Assembly: GCA_001953115.1 (NCBI GenBank)
Contig: LSSL01000044.1
Coordinates: forward strand, 1-38,517
Reading direction: 5' to 3'
Source: Smittium mucronatum
Lineage: Eukaryota; Kickxellomycota; Harpellomycetes; Harpellales; Legeriomycetaceae
Length of the DNA stretch: 38,517 bases
Shown here piece by piece: positions 26,121 to 36,020 of this stretch (positions are counted from its first letter, which is position 1; each line of letters opens with the position of its first letter). The notes under the pieces were generated by a model, which did not search any database, had not been told where the DNA came from, and saw only the letters and a list, made by a program, of their open reading frames with translations. A program made the position numbers and the translations under genes.

Positions 26121-27345
26121 ATGAATAAATCCAAAAAGAATTGGATTATATCAGAAAATTCGCTCATCGAGGAAAATTTTTTAAAAACGAAAGTGAAATG
26201 TTCTAAAAATTTCAAAACATACTGGTCAACAGTATATTACTGATTAAAAAAATATTGTAGAATGTCTTGGCGATTTAGGAAAAGACAAATATTATAATGA
26301 TTATAATGAGTACTATTACTAGACAGCATATTCTAAAATATGCGCCGAATTTAAAGAAAAAGAAATGAAAACTAGAATTACTTCTCTTATTAAAGATGGT
26401 TTTGGCTCATTTCAAATAAAAAAAAATGTTGAATCTGATAATATAATCATTTTCATAAAAAAAATTTATTCAGTTAAAAAAAATCACCATAAAAAATTGA
26501 AATCTGGTAGTTTTTTAACAACTATAATGCTAGAAAATTAATTCAAAAAGGCAAATGAAAATGTAACTGATTAATCTACTTACATATCAGGGTATTCAGT
26601 TGAGCCTGGGGAAATTAAATTTCTTATTAAATCAAAAATTATCCTAAATAGACTCTTAATGGCTACAAACATTAATGTTGATTCAACATTAAAATTGGTA
26701 AAAGTACTATATCCAGTAATAATTATCTTATAAACGATAAAAACAAATGCTTTTCACTCATTTCAATATCTGCGGTCAGCAGAGATTATAAAAAATACTA
26801 AATTTGGGCCTTTGAATCCCTTATGATAAATGCTAAAAATTAAAATCTTGATTTTGAACCGAAAGTTTTGTTATCGGAATCCACACCACTAATATCTAAG
26901 GAATTAACTAATTATACTGTAAAATTAAACAGAAAAAATTATTAGAATCATATATATATAAATATTGAAGAATTGATCGGAAAAGGAAAAAATAAATTAA
27001 ATTAATAATATAAATTTTGGATATATTTGTAAAATACAACTAATGGTGAAGAATATTCTCTTCGGAAAAACAAAAGAGCTAATAATTTTGAAATCGAACA
27101 GCTTCAATTTCACTAAGGATCTGGTATGGAATTATTATAAAATAAAAATCAAAAAAAAAAATGGGATGAGAGACAATTTATTTTTTTTCCTCCATGAATA
27201 ATGCCATTGAAAGATTAAATATAACAGTGAAAGTGAATTTTGTTAGATACGGCGCATCAAACATAATTGAATTTATCAAATTTTCGAATAAGATAATCGA
27301 AAAATGTCAAAATTCATATTCACTAAATTTTGGAAAAATGTAATA
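26121..27345 (+). pseudogene. MULE-type transposase pseudogene
   Basis: The conceptual reading, with several stops and frameshifts, follows the plan of Mutator-like (MULE) transposases. An N-terminal VKCSKNFKTYW block (about 26,181-26,225) recalls the zinc-finger-like start. INVDSTLKLVK then LYPVIII (about 26,671-26,729) matches the first catalytic Asp strand (vDaTykl..g.Pvl). FHSF or LISISAVSRDYKKY with WAFESLM (about 26,755-26,828) matches fHp...a..SrE...y...f..l; the expected catalytic Glu region reads Asp. C-terminal NNAIERLN (27,197-27,220), followed by FVRYGASNIIEFI, fits the tNNaiESfN end. Gln/Trp-type stops and a lost frame show it is inactive. Confidence 0.8.
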
Positions 27346-29090
27346 ATTATTTTTCGTTGAAAGATTTTCATTTCTATTTTAACACGGAAAAAATCATTTA
27401 TGCAAATTTATATATAGTTCATTTGAATCTGCGATTGATTAAATTGAAATAGGGTATATATCAAACAAAATAAAAACCTTGGAGCTATTTAACTTCGATT
27501 GTTTTGTACAGTTTTTTGATAAATCATAATGTTTATTTCCCAAAAAAGCAAGAGACACCAAAAGATTTTTTTTGCTCTTGTATTTACTTTTTTAAATCAA
27601 AAAATTGTAATAAATTATATTTCTTTTTAGTAGAAATCAAAAGGACCGACATACTAGGTATAAATTTTATTTATGAGATATAAAACGCAGGGAGGCCAAG
27701 GAATATTAAGAAAGAATCAAGTTTGGATAAAATTTTTATTTAAATGCTTACATTTTCGTTTATTTTATTCTTCTTATTTAATTGGTTATACATCAAAAAT
27801 ATTTAACCATTTAACTCTTTATGGTGACAAAAAAAAAGAAATTTTGGATGGTTTTTGATATATTTATTTTATAAACTAAGGACATTTACACTTTTATATA
27901 AAATTAAAGGTTTAAATTATGAGATTTAAAGAAATAAATCAGTACTTAACTTACATTTTTGCTATAAATATTTGAGTCATGAAAAAGTATTAATTTGGAG
28001 CCTCGGTTTAAATTTGAAATAAAATTCATGGAATAGCTTGATATTTAAGTTTCGGAATAAAATATTACATTAATTGAAGCACTTGATAGCTAAATAAATA
28101 AAAGCTTATATATATTGCATGTATTATATTTTTATCATTTTTTTTTTTGAAATTAACCTAAAAAAAAAATAATGATAAGTTAGGTAAAAAGTTTAAATTA
28201 AAAAAATTAATTTAAAAATTGGATAACTAGAACTTTTCACCTGAACTCAACTCATAAATTTTTAAATGGGTTTAAAGAATGGTAAAAATAATTTTGATAG
28301 ATAAGTTTTCCCAAAATTTCCTTTTTATCTAAAAAATTTTTAGATAGATGATATTTTTGGTAAAAAAAATTATTATTTTTTCGTTTTTTATAAGTGTAGG
28401 TGTATTGGTAATAATCTTTCTTCATTTGATGTAACAAATCTCATTTTTTTATTGAACTAATTCAGATTTTAATTTTTGAGAGAAAAATAAATCAGATTTT
28501 TACTTAAATTATCAGATTGCTGTTCGGGAAAGGAAAAAAAAAGTCATATTGCGAAAAAAATTGTCTGAGATTTTACCAATTTTGTAAATAACTCATTAAA
28601 ATATCAGTTTTGGGCTATAAATGTCAGATTTTATTTTTCTAACCGAATTAACAGATATTTTATAATAATTTTTTACCTATAAAGATAAACCCACTCAATT
28701 TAAAAAATCGCGTCTCTAAACGAATTAATACCCCTCTAAAAATTTTTTGACTGAATTATTTTTTAATTTTAAACTGATTAGTTAGTTTCTTTTTTAAAAT
28801 AAGAAAATCGAAGACTATTAAATTTAATGGCCTGATATTTTCGTAAACATCCGAAAAACCTAATGCGCTTATTAAAAATATTGAAAAAATTTATTTCGAA
28901 ATAACTTAATCAATTTAATAATGTTTAGGTTTATATTTAAATTACACCCGTTTAATCAAAATCCCTATTTTATTTAATAAAAATTAATCACATTTAGAAT
29001 TATATTCAAAAAAATTGAAGACAAATAGCATCTTTTTTCAAATTAACCATATTTGGGCGTAATTTCTTGTCTTACTGTTATTATTTTTTT
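27346..29090. other. Gene-free AT-rich region
   Basis: No supportable gene. Frames at 27,673-27,858 (plus) and 28,252-28,437 (minus) are about 61 codons each, low in complexity and without family resemblance. Confidence 0.55.
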
Positions 29091-29215
29091 TTATAGCGGA
29101 ATGTTATTGTAGCATAACTTCATTAAAAGCTATATTGAAAAAATATGAAAAAATATGAAAAAAAGAAAAGTTCGTATAGAAAAAACTATTATCCTAACTA
29201 AAATAAGCTCCTCTC
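29091..29215 (+). repeat. Dispersed repeat copy 3
   Basis: Matches the reverse complement of the window start (1-115) and, more weakly, 9,070-9,180. It carries two AAAATATGA units where copy 1 has one. It abuts the GC-richer island that begins at once on its right, so the island may belong to the same element. Confidence 0.75.
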
Positions 29216-29640
29216 CCGGACTACCAGCTGCATACCAACAGGAAAAGGGCACAATCTACCAACCGAAAAAACCCCCACCCCTGCCATTGCTTTAAGTGGG
29301 CTGGATGACCGAGGTTACATATAGTCAATAATTAAGCTCTTTTTCAATGAAAAATGGTTCATTGAATCTACTGAGCTCCTAGTCAGAGCCTACCTCTAAC
29401 AGGATTAATAAAATTAGACTCCTACCCAAACGCGGGATTGATCGACATGGCTTTCTTACAAATATCTGTTAGACGCTGAGATCCGTATGACTGTCTAACG
29501 CTGGAATTTTGCAATATAATATGTCTCAGCTGTGCTAAGCGATCGGCTCCTCCTGTTTCGAGATGTTTCTCTGCTGGAATCGCTGTCCTCCGAATCGCTG
29601 CGAGATATCTCCACTATCTCCAACCAAGAATAGTACGACG
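29216..29640. other. GC-richer island of unknown origin
   Basis: About 425 bp with clearly higher G+C than the flanking AT-rich DNA, starting directly at the edge of the dispersed repeat. In the minus direction one frame gives a Ser/Arg/Glu-rich stretch (about 29,610-29,540), broken by stops elsewhere. I see no tRNA fold, rRNA core or known protein. It could be the body of the element whose end is the dispersed repeat (only the end is seen at the window start), or an LTR-element remnant. Confidence 0.5.
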
Positions 29641-29711
29641 CTGTGTGAAATTTTAGTTTAATATACTTCAAAAATTACACGATAAAGTCCCTAAAATACT
29701 GAAATTTATTT

Positions 29712-29862
29712 CACTCTTAGGCACCTTACTCTATTTTTGTATATTTGCCACCACAAAGTGTTATAAGAATTTATTTAACCAATAATATGAAATAGTTGCC
29801 GGTCTAATGACAGAATAAAAAATATAGTGAAAGTGATTTATGTTCAATCAGCCCTGAAAGAG
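29712..29862 (+). mobile_element. TTAA-flanked MITE, copy C (diverged)
   Basis: The right end CAGCCCTGAAAGAG followed by TTGA (29,863-29,866, one base from TTAA) matches copy A (CCCTGAAAGGG TTAA) and the reverse complement of copy B. The left end CACTCTTAGGCACCTTACTC and the following ATTTTTGTATATTTGCC align with copy A's CCCCTTCCGGGCCC and ATTTGCGTATATTTTCG. Length of about 151 bp fits the family. Confidence 0.5.
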
Positions 29863-30040
29863 TTGAATTAACTTTAAAATATGCATGGCTATTACATTTT
29901 TTATCATAGTTACTATTTTAAAATTCTGTGATACAAAAAAAAATCATAGTTACTATTAGGTGTTTAATCGAACAAACTGATTAAAAATTTAAATCTACAG
30001 TTTAATTTTATTATTTTATAGAGTTACAATTCTGTCTTAC

Positions 30041-30208
30041 CTTATATTATGTTGAATATGATACGAGTAATAGGAAAATATTATTTTATTTATTTCTGGA
30101 TCGCTAAATTCAGTGTTAACTTTTATAGATACCCCTTCAAGCCATTTTTGTGTTGAAAATACATGTGCTTGCCCAGTATATATTGCTTTATAAGTAGAAT
30201 CACAGCTT
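30041..30208 (-). CDS. Exon-like segment, possible LYR-domain (Mzm1/LYRM7-like) protein
   Basis: A 168-nt open segment bounded by good splice signals: a pyrimidine-rich tract and AATATACAG before it and AAG|GTAAGA after it. It encodes SCDSTYKAIYTGQAHVF, then STQKWLEGVSIKVNTEF, SDPEINKII and HIQHNI. The spacing of an aromatic-Gly start, a basic-hydrophobic helix ending in I-K-[IV]-N-x-E-F, a D-P-x-I-x-x-I turn and a final [LI]-[RQ]-x-N-I resembles LYR-domain factors of the LYRM7/Mzm1 type, which assist respiratory complex III assembly in mitochondria. That assignment is inference from pattern only. I could not connect it to a first or last exon in the right phase, so the gene may be partial or broken. 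It lies about 180 bp from MITE copy C. Confidence 0.35.
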
Positions 30209-30229
30209 CTGTATATTAAAAATTTCAAA

Positions 30230-32426
30230 AAAAAACAGTAAGAATAAAACTCTTTTTAAGAGCTTCAAGTTGAAAAAAAATTATTGGCGTTTTAAGCGAT
30301 AAATAACGACTTTCGATTAATATTTTAAAAAACTAAGATAATTACAGAGACCGATTTAATGGGATGTTTTTATAGAAGAAAAACTGAGAAGCGTTTTCTA
30401 GCTTAATGTTAAGTATTAAAAAATCTTATATCTTTAAAACTAAACTATTTTAATTTGCAGTTTTATTTCTGTAAAAGTTTAGTGGCTCTAGAATGTCTAA
30501 TAAACTGCAAGCCATTCGTTAATTTCCTATTTTATATAGTTAAATATATAATAATTAACAAATAAAGTTGTGATTTTAATCCCTTAATCAGCCAAATAAA
30601 CCAATCGCGTTATTATAATTTTTATATTTAATAACTTAAAGAGCTATTAATCAATATAAACTCAATTTAAATAATATATCAAGTAATAGTTAACTTTCAA
30701 GTTATCAATTAATTCCACGAGTTATTACTTAATGGAAATTGTGTTAATTAATAACTGATTAATTCTTGAATAAGTAATTCAGTTTTTAAATAAACCACAA
30801 GTATTTTGAAAAGAATTACCAATAACGAATAATAGACACATATTAAATGAATATATCGTGTTTTTAAGATAGTCAAGGAAGTGTATTTTATAATTGGAGG
30901 CTTTTATCTTTATAAGTACACAATTAAAATAAAATCTGTAATGTTTTGATTTTAATTCATATTTTTAGCCACTAATTTCCTGGTAATTGGCTAATTTTAG
31001 GTTTTTGAGGATTAATTTAATATTAAATTGGAAATTTCTAATATATATATATATAATTATTTAAAGCGACTAAGAAATAATAGTAGGGATGATTTAATAA
31101 TTTTGAAAAGCTTACCCGATATAAGTTTGGAAAATCATCCTTATCTAAAGGCATTTCTCTAATGTCCCCGATTTATATTAGTTCTCAAAAGATTTTATCT
31201 TTTAGAACATTCTGGTATCCCTGATTATTATTTGGTTGGTTAATCCGTGTAATGAAATTTAACACAGATAGTAAATCCCAGTTGAAATTCTATTTTGATT
31301 TGCTTTAAAATAATAGTTATTCAAGCAATTGTGAAATTTGTTTGTGAATTTCTTTTTTGACATTCAAAGATATTACTATATCCTCCTTTTCAAAAAAGAG
31401 TTTTATTTATTATCCCCTTTTATTAAGTTTAAATTCAGAATTTTTTATGTTACTTGATTTATATTTTTATTGGAATGGAAAAATTTAAGCTTCACGACTT
31501 TGATTGAATGTGATAGATTTTTGAGGAATTGATTTAAAATATTGATTTTCTTAATGATTATTATTGGTTAAATATACATGTATTAAAAAGGTTAAATCGT
31601 ATAGCTGAAAAAAAATGATTGGGAGAATTCAAAACAAGTAGTTTTGAATCAAATTTCATTTTAAAAAATCAAAAATATATTTACGTGTCGAATTAAGTAG
31701 AAGAAATCAGTTTAGGTACAAATAGATAAAATTTAGATCAGATTAAGTAAAAAGAAAAGCTTTGACTTGATAAAAAAAAAAGAAACGAAGAGTATTTAAA
31801 ATTCAAAAATATGCAAATTTTTTGGTTTATAATCTTTAAAACGTCTTTTTTAATTATACAAAAGTGGTTATAATAACTTATTTTATGTGTATTTTTGAAA
31901 TAAAAATCAAAAAGATCAAAAAATTTAGAAATCTGGATAAAAGATTTATGTATAAGATTGTGTCAAATAATCCTTAATCCATATAACCTTTGTTAAAACC
32001 AAGATATTCAGAATGGTTTCTAGAAAGTCTATTAGCCTTATTTAAGATGATAAAAATGTAACTAATTCTTCGGTTATAAACTCGCTTGAGTAACTGCAAA
32101 TTTATGCCTTTTTAAAACTTGATCACCATAATTATTTATTCTAGATATAAACTCGAAAAGATTATGTAATTTTTTGGCTTATTTTGATTAAAAATTCACC
32201 AATGTGTGCCTTAAATTGGGTTTTTTTTACTTAATTTGTCACATAAATTTATGTTTGATTTTTAAATACACAATTTGATTAAAATTTAATCGTTTTTTTT
32301 TATCAAACTCGATTCGATTTTACTTGGTAACCCTTTGAATATAGGTGTATCGGAAAATATTCAACGGATATAAAGAATAAACTGAAATAAAATTATTGCC
32401 CGATGTTAATACTTTTTATAAAAGGG
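30230..32426. other. Region without a supportable gene
   Basis: AT-rich DNA between the exon-like segment and the 3' end of the MTHFR gene. A possible short coding start at 31,154 on the minus strand is discussed among rejected items. A short AT microsatellite lies near 31,039-31,055. Confidence 0.5.
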
Positions 32427-32432
32427 TTTATT
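32427..32432 (-). terminator. Candidate poly(A) signal AATAAA of the MTHFR gene
   Basis: The plus strand reads TTTATT here, giving AATAAA on the minus strand about 83 nt beyond the MTHFR stop. Such hexamers are common in AT-rich DNA, so this is only plausible by position. Confidence 0.35.
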
Positions 32433-32514
32433 GGAGAAAAAAGATTTTAAAGGAAATAAAGATTGAGTAAAAACTATAAATAACTTTAACGGTAATAGGA
32501 GAGATAAAAAAAAT

Positions 32515-34476
32515 CTAAGCGCAAAATTCTTCTTTAAGCATTTGCAACAGCTGGTCTGGACGCTTATAATCGTTTCCAATAATATTGATTAACCATATGG
32601 AATCGGCAACACTATCAACAAATTTTTTTGAATCATTGTCAACAACTCCAAGCTGGTCAGCCCAAACACGCCATAACTGGATTGCCTCTTTTGACCAGTA
32701 TTCAAAGTTAAGCTTATCGATTAAAGCGGATTGTATCACAGGGGATGATGGGAAAACACCCCAACACAGAGCGGTTGATTGTATGTTTTCAGAAACGACG
32801 GCATTTGAAATTATATGAGGCTCGTTCGTAATTGGGTCTTGCTTAGATAAATAGTAAGAATAGTCGGTGGAATTTTCAAGGAGTTTGAGTATTTTGGAAG
32901 CTATAGCTTCAGTGGCAAAGAATTCAATGAATGAGCGTTGGTAGACATATCCGTTGGCAGGTCCCCATCCAAGTTCTGGATCGTTACTGGTAATTCCGTC
33001 AATTGCACGTTGGCTGGCTAATGGCCAAATTCCGAAATTAGGAAGCATGGCTAACACCTCCTTCCCAAAATCAGAATTGCGGGAATTTATGTTGTCGGAT
33101 GTCCAAGGTAATGAGGATATTTCATCTTTACAGTACTTTGAGAAGAGATCATTTAAATGTGAAAGAGATTTAGGAATTCCCCATTGAGAGATTTGTAAAG
33201 AAGATATTTTATTTATCTGGGTATAACTGGACTCGTTAAAAAATGCAGGGGAGCGAGCATCACCCCATCGACTATTGGGATACTCATCCCAGGTAGCTGA
33301 ACTGTCACCAATTCTCGAAACGGCCTGTGAAGTGGCACCTGAAGGGTTTGACGATGGATTGGTATTTAAAGGCTTAAGAAGACCAGTTCGAGATAGTATG
33401 GCATGGATCGAATTTTCTAGGTTTAAAGTTGAAAAGTGTATCCCAGGAACATTACACTCATCTATAAGTTGATTTATTTGGTGACAGCAATAATCAATAC
33501 CAATTTGCTTGACCAATAAGTCATCATTTTTGACTCTGTCGATTCTATCCTCTAATGAACTAGGGACTGATATTTTAGTTAGGTTTACAATTCTTTTGAA
33601 GGAGCCAAATGTCTGAATGGGAAGCAAAGTTGGAATTATAGGAACTGTGATTCCATAGTCCCGGCATTTTTTATACCAATCCATAAATTTTTGGGTCGAG
33701 TAGAAAACCTGGGACAGAATAAAATCTGCCCCTTTATTTACTTTGTGTGAAAGCCAATAAAGCTCATCGTTTTGGTCAGAGGTCTGATCTTGATCAGTTT
33801 TTTCAGAAATGTAGCCTTCGGGAAACCCAGCGACACCAATAGTAAAGTAATCCGAGTATTCGGGAATGGATTTGATGTACTCAACGAGATCGCTAGCATA
33901 CTTGAAATTTCCAGAACTTCCCTCGGTAACGGGCCAACGATCAACAACGTCTGATGGTTCATCACCCCTTAGAACCAGAATACTCTGAATGCCAACATTC
34001 TTTGCATCCTAATAAAACAATTTAATTTTTGAAATATCGTCAAATAGGACTAAATAAAAAAATCGAAGTAAATACCTTTAACGTGCTATTTATAGATGCT
34101 TTAGACATGTTTGTACATGCCAAATGCATGACAGTGTTCATACCCAATTCTTTGTGAAGATTTGAGGAAAACTCCAGGCATTGATTTGAAGGTGAAGAAC
34201 CGGTGCACCAAGTGACCGTAGAAAACAAAGGATTCCAAGCTTTCATTCTAGTTAAGCGATCACATAGATTGGCTAACCCCTAAATCAATAGTTATTAAAA
34301 GAAAAAAAAATTAAGAAAAAGCAGAAGTAAAAACAAATCTTGATGAAGATTAGGAGATTTTTAACGATAGAATTTTTAGAAAGGAATACCTGGGGGGTTT
34401 TTGGAGGAAAAAATTCAAAGGAAAAGAATACATTTCCTTCGTCGATATTGGCTTTCATTTTGTCAATCAACTTCAT
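32515..34476 (-). CDS. Methylenetetrahydrofolate reductase (spliced, 3 exons)
   Basis: Reduces 5,10-methylene-THF to 5-methyl-THF for methionine synthesis, using FAD and a nicotinamide donor; normally cytosolic. Exons 34,476-34,390, 34,279-34,076 and 34,008-32,515 join in frame to 594 residues, close to the roughly 600 of fungal enzymes. The catalytic barrel (about 1-310) shows FFSFEFFPPKT (catalytic Glu21), MHLACTN (80-86), VLRGDEP (109-115, folate-binding Asp113), GADFILSQVFY (190-200) and LPIQTF. The eukaryotic C-terminal half shows DEYPNSRWGDARSPAF (about 338-353), GWGPANGYVYQ, WGVFPSSPVIQ and a final NIIGNDY-type segment. The ATG at 34,476 is chosen because it is the first ATG before the FEFFPPKT block; the upstream codon at 34,509 is TTG. 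Unusual: Leu294 replaces the Arg of the TLNRE motif, and GFPEGYISE replaces YPxxHPE. Might be a Met12-type paralogue. Confidence 0.97.
34009..34075 (-). other. MTHFR intron 2 (67 nt)
   Basis: GTATTT at the donor and TTATTAG at the acceptor, in phase 0. Removing it joins STLK to DAKNVGIQS and then VLRGD, as in other MTHFRs, while reading through gives a broken protein. Size and AT-richness are typical of a small spliceosomal intron. Confidence 0.95.
34280..34389 (-). other. MTHFR intron 1 (110 nt)
   Basis: Donor GTATTC, a T-rich 3' half and acceptor GATTTAG, in phase 0. Splicing joins FEFFPPKTPQ to GLANLCDRLTRM, the expected continuation of the first barrel strand and helix. Confidence 0.95.
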
Positions 34477-35300
34477 TTTTATTTCTAGTTTATTTGTGGA
34501 GCGATTCAAAATTTTCAGAGGTAATGAGGTGGGATATAGAGGAGGAAGGATGTGTATATAACACAGTAATTAAATTTGAAGAATAGCTAAAATCGAGGAT
34601 CGTATTGAAAATCTAACACTAGATAAGAGTGTAATTTAATAAGCAAATATATTTTGACCATAAAAATCAGTTTTGGGCATTTCACAGGCTAAAAATTTTA
34701 AATATCCATTTTAGCTACAATTTAACTGATTTGATTTGCCAAGCAGAACAGTTAGACTAAACGAAATAGATTTACCAGAGTAGCAAGCATAAATAATAAT
34801 ATTGGATAAAAATACAAAATACACACTTAATCATCATTTCATGATAGAACCGAATTAACTCAACAAAAATAGGGGACTATTTTTGTATGCTATCACTAGA
34901 CTATAGATTTTTGCTAGCTTCACAATTTAGAAATATGGGAGGTTATTTGACGAAAGAGGTTTTTTTTAATGCTTTCATTGGAGTTTTGTTAACTTGTAGG
35001 ATATTTGGTCAGTAAATTGTCATATGGGATAGTCTTAATAAAGAGGGCATTTTATAGTATACCCTGTTATAGAGAAAATTCCAAAACACTGTTTTTTATC
35101 CAATTAAAGTGATAATATATGAAAAAATAAATCAAGTTGCATTAAACGCCATTCAAATTCCTAATTAGAATATTAGAAATATGAAAATGCCTTTTAATTT
35201 TGTTCAAAAAAAACGACTAAATTTAGTTTAGCAAATTCATTGGAGATCTTTAATCAATTAATTAGCCAGTAAAAGTGATAAGAAACAAAATTCCCTCTTC
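34477..35300. other. Upstream region of MTHFR, no other gene seen
   Basis: About 800 bp 5' of MTHFR. Plus-strand frames at 34,340-34,586 are antisense shadows of exon 1 and intron 1. The promoter must lie here, but no motif can be assigned by eye. Confidence 0.5.
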
Positions 35301-35420
35301 ATTAGGAATAGGGCTCGGTGATTAATCGGTTTTAAGGATTGGAAGATTAACGATTAAAACTCAACAAAATTTATTCGATTAATCGATTAATCGAAAAAAA
35401 TTCCGAGCCCTAATTAGAAA
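35301..35420. mobile_element. hAT-type MITE with 8-bp target duplication
   Basis: A 104-bp element (35,309-35,412) with perfect 10-bp terminal inverted repeats TAGGGCTCGG / CCGAGCCCTA. It is flanked directly by ATTAGGAA (35,301-35,308) and ATTAGAAA (35,413-35,420), an 8-bp duplication with one mismatch. Internal ATTAATCGG and CGATTAATCGATTAATCG blocks extend the palindrome. An 8-bp duplication and a TAGGG/CAGGG-type terminus are hallmarks of the hAT superfamily. It has no coding capacity, so it would need a transposase in trans. Confidence 0.88.
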
Positions 35421-35554
35421 TCTGCCATATAGGAGATTCTTTTTGAGGGTGGTCACTTTACTATCAAATTTTTACTAACACCCTGATTTAGAAATACACC
35501 ACTAGTTTAAAATTAATTAGTTCAAAAATTGTAATTATTGAAGTGATTCTCTAC

Positions 35555-35685
35555 TGGCGAAATGATGAAAATTTATTTTAGCTGAAATGTTTTTCTAATT
35601 TTATTGTATTGTTGGTAATATTAAAGCTATGAAGCCAATGGTTTAAGCAGCTACAGCAAGTCTGGTCTTGAAAAGAAGCCATCAC
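35555..35685 (+). repeat. Diverged direct repeat, copy 1
   Basis: GGCGAAATGATGAAAATTTATT near its start and GGTCTTGAAAAGAA near its end match 36,657-36,784 at similar spacing. Both copies are about 130 bp in the same orientation; identity between the end blocks is low. Nature unknown. Confidence 0.5.
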
Positions 35686-35858
35686 ATTTTTTATTAGTTT
35701 GGGCGCTTTTTTGAGAAAAGTCACTTAAATTCTGATTTGGAAATATTGAAGGTTCTTTTCATAAGGTGACGTGGTTATAGGTCCATTTTCAATTGACCTT
35801 CAGGGCATTTTAAATACTTTTTGTCCACTAAAATTATCCGACTAATTGCTTTTTTTAA

Positions 35859-36020
35859 CCCTTTCAGGGCCGATGGTACAAAAATGGCTTTTATTTTTTA
35901 TTCAAAACTATCAATAAAAAGTAATAACTATACACTATTGAATAGATTAAGAAACATAGCCAATTGGAATATTTAATTAGCACTAATGAGGGTAAGACAC
36001 GAATTTGGGCCCGGAAAGGG
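35859..36020 (-). mobile_element. TTAA-flanked MITE, copy B (piggyBac-like)
   Basis: A 162-bp element with ends CCCTTTCAGGGCCG and, reverse-complemented from the right, CCCTTTCCGGGCCC. TTAA lies immediately left (35,855-35,858), while the right flank is ATAG, probably a decayed TTAA. It aligns inverted with copy A at 694-857 (164 bp). No ORF. A further half-copy may start near 36,165 (GTTTCAGGACTGGTGGCACAAAAA), but its other end is not visible. Confidence 0.75.

Noticed and set aside
31116..31154. Minus-strand start MPLDKDDFPNLYR ending at CGG|GTAAGC, as first exon for the LYR-like exon at 30,208
   Set aside because: It would supply an LYR motif at the right place, but the phases do not match: it ends on a complete codon while the exon at 30,208 needs two bases from upstream, and joining them gives an immediate TGA. 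The implied intron (about 0.9 kb) is also far longer than the 67 and 110 nt introns in MTHFR.
32585..33965. Several 60-77 codon plus-strand frames over MTHFR and short minus frames next to exon 3
   Set aside because: They are antisense or out-of-frame shadows of the MTHFR exons.
34476..34509. Extended MTHFR start at 34,509
   Set aside because: The codon there is TTG, not ATG. The first ATG, at 34,476, gives the expected short fungal-type N-terminus.
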